A DNA stretch of 64,000 bases from Streptomyces morookaense (GCF_013030945.1 NZ_JABBXF010000012.1:1-64000); one strand, 5' to 3'. Positions 15,739-25,226 are shown, counted from the first letter of the stretch. The notes: a model not told the origin generated them from the sequence alone. Numbers and translations: made by a program.

Positions 15739-16986
15739 ATGCGCATCCAGATCATCACGGCGGGCACCACGGGGTCCGTCGCTCCGTACACCGGTCTCGG
15801 CCACCGACTGGTGGCCGAGGGGCACGACGTGGAGATCGCCACGCATCCGAAGTTCGCGCCGATGGTGACGTGCTGCGGCAGGCTGCGGATGCGTCCGCTG
15901 GAGGCGGACCCGTTCGAGGAACTGATGGGTGCGCACAGCCGGTTCCGGGGCGCGCAGCGCTCGCCGGGCGCGGTGCTCCGGCTCGCCCGGGCGACCGAGC
16001 GGGCCGCGCTGGCGCTGGTCGACGGCATTCTCGCGGCGGCGAATCCGAAGGCCGACGTGTTCCTGCTGTCGACGCTGGCCGCGCCGATCGGCCGGGTGGT
16101 GGCGCAGTACCACTCGGTGCCGAGCATGGGCGTCTTCCTCCAGCCGGACGTGCCCACGTCCGCGTTCCCGCCGTGCACGGCCGCCTGGCGGCCGCCGGGG
16201 TACGGCAACAGGCTGCGCGGGCGCGCCGCCAACGCCCTGCTGGACGCCCTGTATTCCGCCGCCCACCGCAATCTGCACGCCCGGCTCGGGCTGGCGCATC
16301 GCAGCGGTCACCGGCTGCGGCAGGAGCGGGAGCGCGGCCGGTGGCCCATCTGGCACGGGTACAGCCCGTCGGTCGTCCCCCGCCCCGCGGACTGGCGGCC
16401 CGGGCTGAAGGTCGCCGGCTACTGGTGGCCGCACGAGTGCCCGGGCTGGGAACCGCCGCAGCAGGTCGCGGACTTCCTGGCGGCCGGTCCGCCCCCGGTG
16501 TTCATCGGCTTCGGCAGCATGATGCCCGGCGATCCCCGGCGGCTCGGCGCCATCGCGTCGGGGGCGCTGCGCAAGGCCGGGCTGCGGGGCATCGTGCAGT
16601 CCGGCTGGGCCGGGCTGTCGGTGCAGGGGGACGACGTCCTCACGGTCGGCGCGCTGCCGCACGGCTGGCTGATGCCGCGCACGGCCGCCGTGGTGCACCA
16701 CGCGGGTGCCGGGACGACGGCGGCGGGCCTGCGGGCGGGGGTGCCGGCGGTGCCGGTGCCGGTGTTCACGGACCAGCCGTGGTGGGCCGCGCGGCTGACC
16801 AGGCTGGGCGTGAGCCCGGGGGCGCTGCCGTACGAGCAGCTGACGGCCGGCCGGCTGGCCGAGGCGCTGCGGCGGGTGACGTCCGAACCCCGGTTCGCCC
16901 GGCGGGCGGTGGAGCTGGCCGGCCGGCTGGGCCGGGAGGACGGGGCGGGGGCCGTCGCCCGGGCCGTCGCGGAGACGGCCCGGTGA
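15739..16986 (+). CDS. Family 1 glycosyltransferase (UGT/sterol glucosyltransferase-like)
   Basis: This 415-residue GT-B fold glycosyltransferase of CAZy family 1 is similar in layout to sterol 3-beta-glucosyltransferases and macrolide or rhamnolipid-type transferases. The N-terminal MRIQIITAGTTGSVAPYTGLGHRL block binds the acceptor. The C-terminal nucleotide-sugar block contains VFIGFGSMM, VGALPHGWLMPRTAAVVHHAGAGTT and PVFTDQPWWAARL, including the HHxGxGT motif and DQ. GGGAGG lies before the ATG. It is followed by a WS/DGAT-like acyltransferase, so a glycosylated and acylated lipid is a reasonable guess for the product. Confidence 0.88.
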   Translation: MRIQIITAGTTGSVAPYTGLGHRLVAEGHDVEIATHPKFAPMVTCCGRLRMRPLEADPFEELMGAHSRFRGAQRSPGAVLRLARATERAALALVDGILAAANPKADVFLLSTLAAPIGRVVAQYHSVPSMGVFLQPDVPTSAFPPCTAAWRPPGYGNRLRGRAANALLDALYSAAHRNLHARLGLAHRSGHRLRQERERGRWPIWHGYSPSVVPRPADWRPGLKVAGYWWPHECPGWEPPQQVADFLAAGPPPVFIGFGSMMPGDPRRLGAIASGALRKAGLRGIVQSGWAGLSVQGDDVLTVGALPHGWLMPRTAAVVHHAGAGTTAAGLRAGVPAVPVPVFTDQPWWAARLTRLGVSPGALPYEQLTAGRLAEALRRVTSEPRFARRAVELAGRLGREDGAGAVARAVAETAR

Positions 16987-17050
16987 CGGAGCACGGGCTG
17001 TCGGGCCCACGGTCGCGCGGCAGCCGGAGTACCGCGAGACGAGGAGACCC

Positions 17051-18331
17051 GTGAGACCCCATGCCCAGCCGCCCGCCCTCGCCGCAACCGGTGCCGCGCG
17101 GCAGTCCGCGGTGGACATGCCGCCGCTGGACGCCTGGCTGTTCCGGCACCAGAGCAGCGGTGCGATCTGTATGACAGCCGGCCTGCTGGCCTGGTTCGAG
17201 GGGCCGCCGCCGACGCCGGCCGAGCTGCGGGACCGGGTGCGGCAACGCTGGGCGGTGCACGAACGGTTGTGCCTGACGGGCGTCGACTCCCCCGCGTGGC
17301 CGCAGTGGACGCCGGGCCCGGCGTGGGATCCCGCGCATCACGTGGCCGGCCACGACACCTCCCCCGCCGCGCTGAAGACGCTCGCGGCCCAGCTGCTCGC
17401 CCATCCCCTGGGCCCGGCCCGGCCGCCCTGGCAGCTGCATCTGCTGCCCGCCGACGGCGGGTTCGCCCTCTTCCTCCTCGCCCATCACGCCCTGCTCGAC
17501 GGGGTGTCGCTGGTCACGCTGCTGCGCGCCCTGCTCGATGCCCCGGCGGCCGTGCCCCGGCCGCGCTCCGCGGACGGCGCGGCGCCCCTCCTGCCGTCCC
17601 GGCTGGACCGGCTGCGGGCGGTGGCGGACGTGCTGCCACGGGCGCGGCCCCTGCCCTTCCACGGTCCGGTGGACGCGCGGCGCGCGGTGTCGTGGAGCCG
17701 GGTGCCGGTGTCCGAACTGAGCGCCGCGCGCGATGCGCTGGGCTCCGGGCGGGCCTCGGCCAATGCGGTCTTCCTGGCCGCGGCGGCGGGTGCGCTGCGC
17801 ACCGCGGGGCTGACCGGGCGGCTGTCCGGGCTGCCGGGTGTGTGTGCGATGGTGCCGGTCGACGTCCGGGACGGCTCCGGGCCGGTGGTGCTGGGCAACC
17901 ACTACGCGACGGTCCGGGTGCCGCTCCCGGCGGGCGGGGACGCGCGGCGGCGGCTCGCCGCCGTGGACGGTTTCACCCGGCGCGCGGCGCTCAAGCAGCG
18001 GGCGCAGGCGCAGGCGCGGCTGGTGGCGTCCCGGCCGCGGCGGCACGGCCGCTTCGACGCCCTGCTCGGCCGTTATGCCGACTCCCCGTACTTCTCCTCG
18101 CTGTTGTGCACCAGCGCGGCCAGCTATGCGGGCCGGCTGACGCTGGGGCCCGCGCGGTTCACCGCGCTCGCGGGGCTGCCCCCGCTGAGCCCCGGTCATC
18201 CCCTGGCGGTGTCGATGCTGCTGCACGACGAGACCGCGGTCGTGACGGTCGTCACCGATCACGGTCACCGTCACCTGGCGGCGCGGCTGCCCGGTCTCAT
18301 CCGGGAGGAAATCGATGCACTGCGCGGCTGA
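17051..18331 (+). CDS. WS/DGAT-like acyltransferase (condensation-fold)
   Basis: This 426-residue protein carries the HHxxxDG motif (HHALLDGVS, near residue 143) of the condensation/acyltransferase superfamily. It matches the wax ester synthase/diacylglycerol acyltransferase family in order, with PLDAWLFRHQ at the N-terminus, PWQLHLLP before the active site, and LGNHYATVRVPLP and SYAGRLTLG later. Such enzymes transfer an acyl group from CoA to an alcohol. The GTG start has GAGGAG four bases upstream. The gap from the glycosyltransferase stop is 64 bases. The substrate is unknown, and the length is slightly shorter than typical 450-480 residue WS/DGATs. Confidence 0.8.
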   Translation: MRPHAQPPALAATGAARQSAVDMPPLDAWLFRHQSSGAICMTAGLLAWFEGPPPTPAELRDRVRQRWAVHERLCLTGVDSPAWPQWTPGPAWDPAHHVAGHDTSPAALKTLAAQLLAHPLGPARPPWQLHLLPADGGFALFLLAHHALLDGVSLVTLLRALLDAPAAVPRPRSADGAAPLLPSRLDRLRAVADVLPRARPLPFHGPVDARRAVSWSRVPVSELSAARDALGSGRASANAVFLAAAAGALRTAGLTGRLSGLPGVCAMVPVDVRDGSGPVVLGNHYATVRVPLPAGGDARRRLAAVDGFTRRAALKQRAQAQARLVASRPRRHGRFDALLGRYADSPYFSSLLCTSAASYAGRLTLGPARFTALAGLPPLSPGHPLAVSMLLHDETAVVTVVTDHGHRHLAARLPGLIREEIDALRG

Positions 18332-18442
18332 GCCGGACGTCCGTTCCCCGAAAACCCGGGCTGCGGGCGGCACATGGGCAGTAACGTCAAGCCACCGGCT
18401 CTCGTTCCCCCTGGTGAATCCCCCCACGAACGGAGACCGGCC

Positions 18443-19381
18443 GTGACGACGCGCACCGCACTCTTGGAAGAGGTCATCCCGCTCACCCTCCACGGTTACG
18501 CGTACAGCGGCCGCATCGTCCACCGGCCGGATGCCAGAGTGGCGCCCATCGTCCTGGTGGGCGGGGCCTTCCAGCACCAGAACGGGTGGGGCCGGGTGGA
18601 GCGGGCCTTCCTGGAGGCGGCCAGCGTGATCACCGTGGACCTGCCGGGCTGGGGCAGCGCGGACCGGCTGCCCGCGCGGTACGGGTTCGACTTCCTGGCC
18701 GAGGCGCTCGACCAGCTGCTGTCGAAGGTGGCGCCGGGCCCGGTGAACGTCCTCGGCACGTCGTACGGCAGTGCGGTGGCCCATCAGTGGGCGTGCGAAC
18801 ACCCGGGCCGGGCCGAGCGGGTGGCGCTCGTGGGCACCATGGCGCATCTGACGGACCATGCGCGGGCGCGGGTGTCGCACCTGCTGCGGCTGGCGGAGCA
18901 CGGCAGCCGGGCGGAGTTCGTCAACAGTGTGCTGCACACGATGGTGTGCTTCTCGCCGCGTGCCACGGTGCTGCGCCGGCCCACCGTCGTCCGGTGCCTG
19001 ACCCGTGCGCTGAACGAGCTCACCGCGGACGACGTCGCGAAATACCGTGACAACACGCTGCGGTTGCTGATGCACGCGGAGCTCCCCCGCGGCCGCGCGG
19101 TGCGTGCCCCGGTCCTCGTGGCGACCGGCGAGCACGATCCGCTGACCACGCCGGCGCTGAGCCGGGAGGCCGCGACCCGGTGCCCGGACGTCCGGTTCAC
19201 CACGCTCAAGGACGCGGACCACCTCGTCCATCTCGAACGGCCCACGGAGATCGTGGATCTGCTGATCCGCTTCTTCTCCGGCGAGTCCCTCGCCGGGCTC
19301 GACTACTGCCACCCGGTGGAGCACCTGCGGCAGCCGTCGGGCGGGACGCTGCCCTCCCCCCGTCCCTCGCACGGCAGTTGA
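18443..19381 (+). CDS. Alpha/beta hydrolase
   Basis: This 312-residue single-domain hydrolase has its nucleophile in GTSYGSA (GxSxG), acid in TGEHDPLTTP and base in DADHLVHLE. The N-terminal IVLVGGAFQHQNGWGR supplies the oxyanion hole. No signal peptide is evident. I place the start at the GTG at 18443 (VTTRTALLEE) with GGAG eight bases upstream, rather than the ATG at 18374, whose extra residues are low complexity. It follows the acyltransferase in the same orientation and ends at a bidirectional hairpin. Lipase, esterase or haloalkane dehalogenase-like activity cannot be separated by eye. Confidence 0.85.
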   Translation: MTTRTALLEEVIPLTLHGYAYSGRIVHRPDARVAPIVLVGGAFQHQNGWGRVERAFLEAASVITVDLPGWGSADRLPARYGFDFLAEALDQLLSKVAPGPVNVLGTSYGSAVAHQWACEHPGRAERVALVGTMAHLTDHARARVSHLLRLAEHGSRAEFVNSVLHTMVCFSPRATVLRRPTVVRCLTRALNELTADDVAKYRDNTLRLLMHAELPRGRAVRAPVLVATGEHDPLTTPALSREAATRCPDVRFTTLKDADHLVHLERPTEIVDLLIRFFSGESLAGLDYCHPVEHLRQPSGGTLPSPRPSHGS

Positions 19382-19383
19382 GC

Positions 19384-19411
19384 GCCCGGCCCTCCGCGAG
19401 GAGGGCCGGGC
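19384..19411. terminator. Bidirectional terminator hairpin between convergent genes
   Basis: A perfect 12-bp stem, GCCCGGCCCTCC/GGAGGGCCGGGC, has a GCGA tetraloop. It lies in the 51-base gap between the hydrolase (ends 19381) and the convergent DD-peptidase gene (ends 19433), so it can stop transcription from both sides. Confidence 0.85.
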
Positions 19412-19432
19412 TCCGCCGGTTTCCCGTGCGCG

Positions 19433-20356
19433 TCAGTCCTCGTGCGCCGAGGCGGGCAGCCGGCGCAGCTTCAGTGCCGTACGGGTGCGGAAGGCGTAGT
19501 CCAGCATCCTGGCGGCATCCGGGAAGCGGCTCGTCCGGTCGTTGAGGACGACACCGACGACCTCGCGGCCGGAGCGCTTCGCCGCGAACACCAGGCAGGG
19601 GCCCGCGGAGCCGGTCGAGCCGGTCTTGACGCCGATCACCCCGTCGTAGGAGCCGAGCAGCTTGTTGGTGTTGTACCAGGTGTAGAGGCGGTTGACGTTC
19701 TTCGCCTTCTGCTCGCTGCGCATGGACCGCACGACCTCGGCGAAGGTCCGGTTGCCGAGTGCGTGCCGGGAGAGCACGGCCAGGTCGCGCGGGGAGGCGA
19801 CATTGCCGCCGTGCGAGGAGTTGCCGTCGAAGGAGTCGAACCGGGTGTGGTGCAGGCCGAGTTCGCGTGCCTTCTCGTTCATCCGGGCGATGAACGACTC
19901 GGTGCGGTCCGTCTCGGTGTCGCCGGTGCCGAAGGTGTCGGCGAGGGCATAGGCGGCGTCGCAGCCGGAGGGCAGCATCAGGCCGTAGAGCAACTGCCGC
20001 ACGGTGAGCTTGTCGCCGGTGCGCAGGTCGGCCGTGCTGGCCTGGGTGCGGGCCACGTAGTCGCGGTAGGACTGCTGGATGGTGACCTGCCGGTCCAGCT
20101 CCCCGGCGTGGTCGTCGAGGACCACGACCGCGGTCATGATCTTGGTGGTGCTGGCCATCGGCCGCTCGGTGTCGGCCTCCTTGCCCCACAGCTGTCCGGC
20201 CTTGCTGTCCAGCAGGTACGCGCCCTTGGCGTTGATCCCGGCCGGGCCGTCCGCGGCTCCGGCGGTCGCCGTCGGGAGGGCGACGGCGACGACCGCCGTC
20301 GACGCGGTCAGTGCCGCTCCCCAGCGGCGGACCGCACTTCCCCCACGTCGTTCCAT
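19433..20356 (-). CDS. Secreted D-alanyl-D-alanine carboxypeptidase/transpeptidase, K15-like (S11)
   Basis: This 307-residue low-molecular-weight penicillin-binding protein acts on peptidoglycan stem peptides. Signal peptide: MERRGG followed by a hydrophobic run ending TAGAADG. Active-site motifs are Ser69-Thr-Thr-Lys72, Ser130-Gly-Cys132 and KTGS near residue 240. Cys in place of Asn in the second motif is the hallmark of the Streptomyces K15 DD-transpeptidase. The ATG at 20356 has GGGAG five bases upstream; the very long open frame beyond it is antisense to another gene. No membrane anchor is visible at the C-terminus, so it should be free or loosely attached outside the cell. Confidence 0.9.
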   Translation of the reverse strand: MERRGGSAVRRWGAALTASTAVVAVALPTATAGAADGPAGINAKGAYLLDSKAGQLWGKEADTERPMASTTKIMTAVVVLDDHAGELDRQVTIQQSYRDYVARTQASTADLRTGDKLTVRQLLYGLMLPSGCDAAYALADTFGTGDTETDRTESFIARMNEKARELGLHHTRFDSFDGNSSHGGNVASPRDLAVLSRHALGNRTFAEVVRSMRSEQKAKNVNRLYTWYNTNKLLGSYDGVIGVKTGSTGSAGPCLVFAAKRSGREVVGVVLNDRTSRFPDAARMLDYAFRTRTALKLRRLPASAHED

Positions 20357-20485
20357 TGAGTCTCCCGAATTCCTCGTGCATTGGCATGAGTTGAGGGACC
20401 GCATGGTTGCACCCGGTGCCGGTCGGGGAGAAATTCCGGCCACTAAAGAGTGAAAGAGGCTCATCTGAATGCGGAGAGAATACGG

Positions 20486-20515
20486 AGATGCCCGCACCTC
20501 GCGGTACGGGCATCT
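20486..20515 (-). terminator. Hairpin downstream of the phospholipase D gene
   Basis: A 9-bp stem AGATGCCCG/CGGGCATCT with an inner 3-bp extension after one mismatch and a TCGC loop. It begins 21 bases past the phospholipase stop at 20536. Confidence 0.65.
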
Positions 20516-20535
20516 GCGGTGCTGCGCTGCGGGGT

Positions 20536-22152
20536 TCAGCCCTGGCAGACGCCGCGCTCGTAGTCGAAGGTGGCCGTCGCCTTGGCGTACGTCCACTCGG
20601 GGTCGAGCAGCTTGGACTGCAGCTGCTTGGCGGCGTCCTGGTTCTCGACGACGTAGCCGAAGTCCTGCAGCCACGACGGGTAGAGGTTCTTGGAGCCGAT
20701 GTAGAAGGCGGAGCCGTCCACGGAGACCAGCTTGTGGTGCAGGCGATAGGGCTTGCCGTCGGCCCACTTGGGGCTGTCGGCGCTGCGGAACGTCCCGAGC
20801 TGGAGAGTGGAGCACATGGCCGCCTTGGCCTTCTCCTGGCTGCCGGTGACGAGGGCGAGGCGGTTGCGCAGGGTGTCGCTGACCTCGCTCAGTGACTTGA
20901 TCTGCGAGTAGCCGCCGCTGCCGACCGCGCCGCGGTTGGCGGGGTCGCTCACGACGATGCGCACCTTCACACCGGCGGCCATCTTGGCGGCGATGGCGTC
21001 GTAGAGGCGGACGTCGTAGCGGGCGATGGGCGGGCAGGTGGCGTTGAGGTCCTGCTGGGAGATCTCGACGTGGTCGGTCGCACTGGCCACCAGGGCGCGC
21101 AGGGCGCTCTCCTCGGGGTTGACCGTGTCGTAGTCGCGGTCGGCGTTGGTGCTGTCGTGCACGCCGACGACGCACTTGGTGTCCGTGGCGGTGGGCAGGT
21201 CGGGGCTGAACGCCGAGGAGGCGTCCTTGTCCTTGATGCCGATGCCCAGGCCGCCGACGGCGATGACGGGGACGTTGCCGGCCGGCTTGGGGGCAGCGGG
21301 GTTGGCGTCCTTCTCCATGGTGGGCATGCAGTCGCCGTTGGAGCCGGTGAACCAGACGCTGGCCACGTTGCTCTTGTTCCGGCACGTCCACGTCCAGAGC
21401 GTGTCCAGGTAGCGGCCGGCCGAGGCGGCGCCGGGGCCGCTCAGGGCGAGGTCGACGTCGGACACCGGACTGGCAGTGTCGATGTAGTCGCCCTTCCACC
21501 CGTTGATGCCACCGGCGATCACCGACTCCCCGTCGGTGACGAGGAGTTTGGAGTGGTTCCAGGAGAAGCCGGTCTTCGAGGTGGTCATCGACGCGACGTT
21601 GAGCGTGAGGCTGTCGTACGCCTTGCCGAGCCGCTTCTTGAGGTCGTCCCGGTAGGACGAGGGCAGCACGTTGAGGTGGTAGACGGGGGCGGCGCCGACC
21701 ATCACCCGGACCTTGGGCTTGTTCCCGGCCTCGACCGAGGCCTTCAGGCCGGCGGCTATCGCGTCCTGGAACGCGCCGTCGGGGAAGGGCGCGAGGGTGG
21801 AGATGTCCACCGTGCGCTTCGCCTTGGAGATGTTCTCCGTCATCCTGGCGAGCAGCCTCTTCGTGCCCGGCCGGTCGGCGCACGACGCATCGCCCCAGCA
21901 CTCCGGGGTCTGCAGCAGCCAGCCCGCGGGGTCCCCGTCGGGGGCATCCAGCTTGTTGCCGTCGGTGCGCTCCCACACGGTGCCCTCGAGACCGGGCGAG
22001 ACCTGACGCAGCGTCTGCTCGATGGAGTCGAGATGCGGCGCGGCCGAGCTGTCGGCGAACGCGGGGGCCGCGGGCAGCACGGCGAGGACGACGGCCGTGG
22101 CCGTCGCGCTGCGCGCGAGACGGCGGGAACGGCGCGGGGTGTTGCGGGCCAA
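20536..22152 (-). CDS. Secreted phospholipase D (two HKD motifs)
   Basis: This roughly 538-residue exported enzyme of the PLD superfamily hydrolyses or transphosphatidylates phospholipids such as phosphatidylcholine. The two catalytic HxKxxxxD motifs are HSKLLVTD, followed by GGIN, and HHKLVSVD, followed by GSKN, as in well-known Streptomyces PLDs. I favour the TTG at 22152 ([11 protein letters not shown]), with AGGAAG five bases upstream, which gives a standard signal peptide ending APAFA. An in-frame ATG at 22203 would add 17 residues but has no ribosome site. Even Cys numbers in the mature part suggest disulfides. A hairpin terminator follows. Confidence 0.92.
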   Translation of the reverse strand: MARNTPRRSRRLARSATATAVVLAVLPAAPAFADSSAAPHLDSIEQTLRQVSPGLEGTVWERTDGNKLDAPDGDPAGWLLQTPECWGDASCADRPGTKRLLARMTENISKAKRTVDISTLAPFPDGAFQDAIAAGLKASVEAGNKPKVRVMVGAAPVYHLNVLPSSYRDDLKKRLGKAYDSLTLNVASMTTSKTGFSWNHSKLLVTDGESVIAGGINGWKGDYIDTASPVSDVDLALSGPGAASAGRYLDTLWTWTCRNKSNVASVWFTGSNGDCMPTMEKDANPAAPKPAGNVPVIAVGGLGIGIKDKDASSAFSPDLPTATDTKCVVGVHDSTNADRDYDTVNPEESALRALVASATDHVEISQQDLNATCPPIARYDVRLYDAIAAKMAAGVKVRIVVSDPANRGAVGSGGYSQIKSLSEVSDTLRNRLALVTGSQEKAKAAMCSTLQLGTFRSADSPKWADGKPYRLHHKLVSVDGSAFYIGSKNLYPSWLQDFGYVVENQDAAKQLQSKLLDPEWTYAKATATFDYERGVCQG

Positions 22153-22388
22153 GATGCTTCCTTTTTGAACGAAGTTGGCGAGAACCGGTCGCTTTGCGGC
22201 CATGTAGTGATCATCTTGCCGGAAGGAACCGTTCAGCGGCTAGTGCCTCACCATGCACCAGTTCCGGCCAGCGACATTCCGGCCGCCACCCGTACATCTC
22301 ACGTATGACATGCCGCTGCCGCACCAGTCCCCAGAGGTACGGCGGACGGTCTCGGAGACGGATGACCCGCCCACACCCCTGGCCATAG

Positions 22389-22411
22389 CTTCGTGATCGA
22401 CGGTCACGAAG
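22389..22411. promoter_or_regulatory. Inverted repeat immediately upstream of the TPR gene
   Basis: The perfect 8-bp inverted repeat CTTCGTGA-N7-TCACGAAG abuts the GAGAGG ribosome site of the gene starting at 22423. It could be an operator or an mRNA hairpin affecting translation. Only the symmetry is seen. Confidence 0.4.
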
Positions 22412-22422
22412 AGAGGCACTGC

Positions 22423-23469
22423 ATGTACGGCAAGGCATTCGCTCCCGAATACCGCGGCGCTCTGGGGGAGCTCTCGGTCAACTCCTCGCTGGAGGAGGTG
22501 CTGGAGAAGGCACTGGAGCAACGCGCCCGGGCCGAACAGGACGGCAGCGCCCTGGAGTCGGCGCACGCCGGGCTCGCCGTGGCCGAGGCGAGCCGGCGGC
22601 TCGGCCGGGTGGCCGAGGCCGAGGACGCCTGGCGGAAGAGCTACCGGGCGGCGCGCCGGGCCGGGGACGAGGGCGCCATGGCGTGGGCGGTGTGGAGCGG
22701 CGGCACACTGGCCCGGCAGCGGGGCGCGCTCGCCCTCGCCCGGCGCCTGCTGGCCCTGGCCGCCGAACTGGCCGAGCGCGGCGGGGACATCGTGGCCCGC
22801 GGCTACTCGCTCGCCGGGCTCGCCGAGACCGGCCGCATCCAGGGCGACTACCGGGCCGTCGGCGAACTGCACGAGAAGCTGCTCGCCGAGGCCCGGCGGC
22901 GCGGCGAGGCCCGGCACACCGTGTGGGCGCTGGAGGGCATCGCGCAGATGCACCGCAACACCGGCTCGTACGACACCGCCCTGGCCATGTTCGAGGAGGC
23001 GGCCGCGATAGCGGAGCAGTCCGACGACGCCCGCGGACACGCCTGGGCGCTGCGGGGCATAGCCGACGTGGTGTCCCTGCGCGGCGAGACGGAGCGTGCC
23101 CTGGAGCTGCTCTCCCGCGCCGAGCGCACCTGCCGGGAGATGCGGCTGGTCAGTGCACTGGCCTACAACCACAAGATGCGCGGCAACGTGCTCTTCCGGG
23201 CCGGCCGCCACGAGGAGGCGCGCGACTGCTACAGCGGCGCGCTGGAGGAGTTCCGGGCCATGGGCGAGCCCCGGGGCGAGGCGCTCGCCCGGCTCGGCCT
23301 GGTCAAGTCCCTCGCGCGGCTGGGCCGGGACGGTGCGGAGACCGCGGCCGAGCTCGACGAACTCTCGCACACGCTCGGCGGGTTCGGGCTGCAGCACGCA
23401 CGCGAGATGGTCGACAAGGCGCGCGCCGAGCTGGGACTCGTGACCGCCGGTGCGGGGACGGCGGCCTGA
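22423..23469 (+). CDS. Tetratricopeptide repeat protein
   Basis: This 348-residue all-helical protein is made of TPR-like repeats, for example 'ALARRLLALAAELAERGGD', 'ALAMFEEAAAIAEQSDD' and 'ARDCYSGALEEFRAMGEP', each preceded by 'AWALRGIADV' or similar helices. It has no DNA-binding or catalytic domain and no signal peptide, so it is probably a cytoplasmic adaptor. The ATG at 22423 has GAGAGG seven bases upstream. Its TGA is separated by one base from the ATG of the polyprenyl synthetase, so the two are co-translated. That makes a partner or scaffold for the prenyltransferase a fair inference. Confidence 0.75.
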   Translation: MYGKAFAPEYRGALGELSVNSSLEEVLEKALEQRARAEQDGSALESAHAGLAVAEASRRLGRVAEAEDAWRKSYRAARRAGDEGAMAWAVWSGGTLARQRGALALARRLLALAAELAERGGDIVARGYSLAGLAETGRIQGDYRAVGELHEKLLAEARRRGEARHTVWALEGIAQMHRNTGSYDTALAMFEEAAAIAEQSDDARGHAWALRGIADVVSLRGETERALELLSRAERTCREMRLVSALAYNHKMRGNVLFRAGRHEEARDCYSGALEEFRAMGEPRGEALARLGLVKSLARLGRDGAETAAELDELSHTLGGFGLQHAREMVDKARAELGLVTAGAGTAA

Positions 23470-23470
23470 G

Positions 23471-24544
23471 ATGACCTCCGTCTCCACCTCCGTCCCCATA
23501 TCCGTGCCCACCCTCCCGCACGCCCCTCCCCCGGCCCTGCTCCGCAGCACGGACGCGGTCGGCCCCGCCCTGCGCGCGGCCGTGGCACGGCTGCACCCCT
23601 GGCCGCAGCAGATGGCCGCCTACGCGTTCGGCTGGTGCGAGGCGGACGGCACCCCGTCCGCCGGCGGCAGCGGCGGCAAGGGCGTCCGGCAGGCTCTCGC
23701 GATGCTGGGCGCCGAGGCGGTGGGCGCGCCCGCGTCCGACGGCATCACGGCGGCGGTCGCGGTCGAGTTGGTGCATGCGTTCTCGCTGGTGCACGACGAC
23801 ATCATGGACGGCGACGAGCGGCGCCGGCACCGCGAGAGCGTATGGAAGGCGTTCGGCACGGGGCCCGCGGTGCTGGCCGGGGACGCGCTGTACGCCCTCG
23901 CCGTCGGGACGCTGGCCGGGGCCGGGAGCACGCACGGCGCCGCTGCGGTGCGCGAACTGTCCGGGGCGCTGGGCGAGTTGGTGCACGGCCAGGCCGACGA
24001 CCTGCTCTTCGAGACCCGCCCGTGGACGGGCCCGGAGGCGGTGCGGACCGCCGAGTACCGGGACATGGCGGTGCGGAAGACCGGGTCGCTGCTGAGCTGC
24101 GCCCTGTCCCTCGGCCCCGTGCTGGCGGGGGCCGCGCCGGGCCGGACGGAGGCGCTGGCGGAGGCGGGGCGGCAGTTGGGGACCGCGTTCCAGGCCGTGG
24201 ACGACCTGCTGGGCATCTGGGGCGATCCGGGGATCACCGGGAAGCCGGTGCACAGCGACCTGCTGCGGGGGAAGAAGACGCTCCCGGTGCTCACGGCACT
24301 GGCCTCCGGGACGGAGGCGGGTCACCGGCTCGCCGGGCTACTCGGCGGGGGCCCGCTCCGGGCCGCCGAAGCGGCGGGCGCGGCACGGCTGGTGGAGGAG
24401 GCCGGGGGCCGGGAGGCGGTACTGGCCGAGGCGCACCGCGCGGTCGCGGCGGCACGCCGGTGCCTGGAGAGTGCGCCGCTCGCACCGGGTGCGGTCACCG
24501 AACTCGGGGAGCTCTCCGCGTTCCTGGTGGAGCGGCGCCTCTGA
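23471..24544 (+). CDS. Polyprenyl (geranylgeranyl/farnesyl-type) diphosphate synthase
   Basis: This 357-residue trans-isoprenyl diphosphate synthase condenses isopentenyl diphosphate with an allylic diphosphate. The first aspartate-rich motif is LVHDDIMDGDERRR (DDxxD). The second is AVDDLLGIWGDPGITGKPVHSDL (DDxxGxxxD), followed by GKKTLPVL. The residues just before the first motif (AFSLVHDD) are small to medium in size, in line with C15-C20 products, though chain length cannot be fixed by eye. It is fused translationally to the TPR gene before it. No terpene cyclase lies nearby, so the product could feed menaquinone, carrier lipid or an unlinked terpene pathway. Confidence 0.88.
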   Translation: MTSVSTSVPISVPTLPHAPPPALLRSTDAVGPALRAAVARLHPWPQQMAAYAFGWCEADGTPSAGGSGGKGVRQALAMLGAEAVGAPASDGITAAVAVELVHAFSLVHDDIMDGDERRRHRESVWKAFGTGPAVLAGDALYALAVGTLAGAGSTHGAAAVRELSGALGELVHGQADDLLFETRPWTGPEAVRTAEYRDMAVRKTGSLLSCALSLGPVLAGAAPGRTEALAEAGRQLGTAFQAVDDLLGIWGDPGITGKPVHSDLLRGKKTLPVLTALASGTEAGHRLAGLLGGGPLRAAEAAGAARLVEEAGGREAVLAEAHRAVAAARRCLESAPLAPGAVTELGELSAFLVERRL

Positions 24545-24560
24545 AGGGTCGGGGCCTGGG

Positions 24561-25130
24561 TCAGGCCTTCACCACGACGCTGCTGACGACCTTGTCGTGC
24601 AGGCACTGGCGGTAGGGCTTGTCCCAGGTGCACCACAGGACGTTGAGCAGACCGCCGAAGGGCAGGAAGCCCAGCACATAGGTGATGAGCACACGCCCGA
24701 GGGCAGCACCGAAGGACAGGTTCTGGCCGTCGGAAAGGCGGGCGACGCGCACGCCGCAGATGCGCTTGCCGAAGGTGGCCCCGTACTTGGAGTTCATGTA
24801 GGGCTCGTAGAACAGGAGCGCGGCGAGCAGGCCGACGAAGAAGATGATCGCCGTGACGACGCCCACGGAGCGGTTCGACGACGCCATGGCCGCGTTGATC
24901 ACCCCGAGGACGATCAGGGGCACCATGATGAAGAGCCCGTCGAGCAGACGCGCCCCCAGCCGGGCCCCCTGGTTGGCGAGGGCCTGCTCGGGCGGGCCCT
25001 GCTGGGGGTAGCCCATCGGGTAGCCGCCGCCCATCGGCGGCATGCCGGGCGGCGGGGCCTGGGGGTACTGAGGCGGCTGCGGGGGGCCGTAACCGTAGGG
25101 GTTCTGCGGAGGCTGCTGGTAATTGCTCAC
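24561..25130 (-). CDS. RDD family membrane protein
   Basis: This 189-residue protein has an N-terminal Pro/Gln/Gly/Tyr-rich cytoplasmic tail (about 45 residues) and an RDD domain with three hydrophobic segments. RDD features are GARLGARLLDGLF (Arg and Asp), ATFGKRICGVRVAR after the second helix, and HDKVVSSVVV at the C-terminus. The start is GTG at 25130 without a good ribosome site. Function of the family is mostly unknown; some members are sodium/proton antiporters. It is convergent with the polyprenyl synthetase gene and lies downstream of the MFS gene in the same orientation. Confidence 0.83.
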   Translation of the reverse strand: MSNYQQPPQNPYGYGPPQPPQYPQAPPPGMPPMGGGYPMGYPQQGPPEQALANQGARLGARLLDGLFIMVPLIVLGVINAAMASSNRSVGVVTAIIFFVGLLAALLFYEPYMNSKYGATFGKRICGVRVARLSDGQNLSFGAALGRVLITYVLGFLPFGGLLNVLWCTWDKPYRQCLHDKVVSSVVVKA

Positions 25131-25226
25131 GTGACAGATCCAATAGGAGATCGTATCGATCCTACAAATCGGTTCTACCCGTCAATCTTGATCAACAACG
25201 ACCGGAAGACCGGCTCCGCGCCCTTC

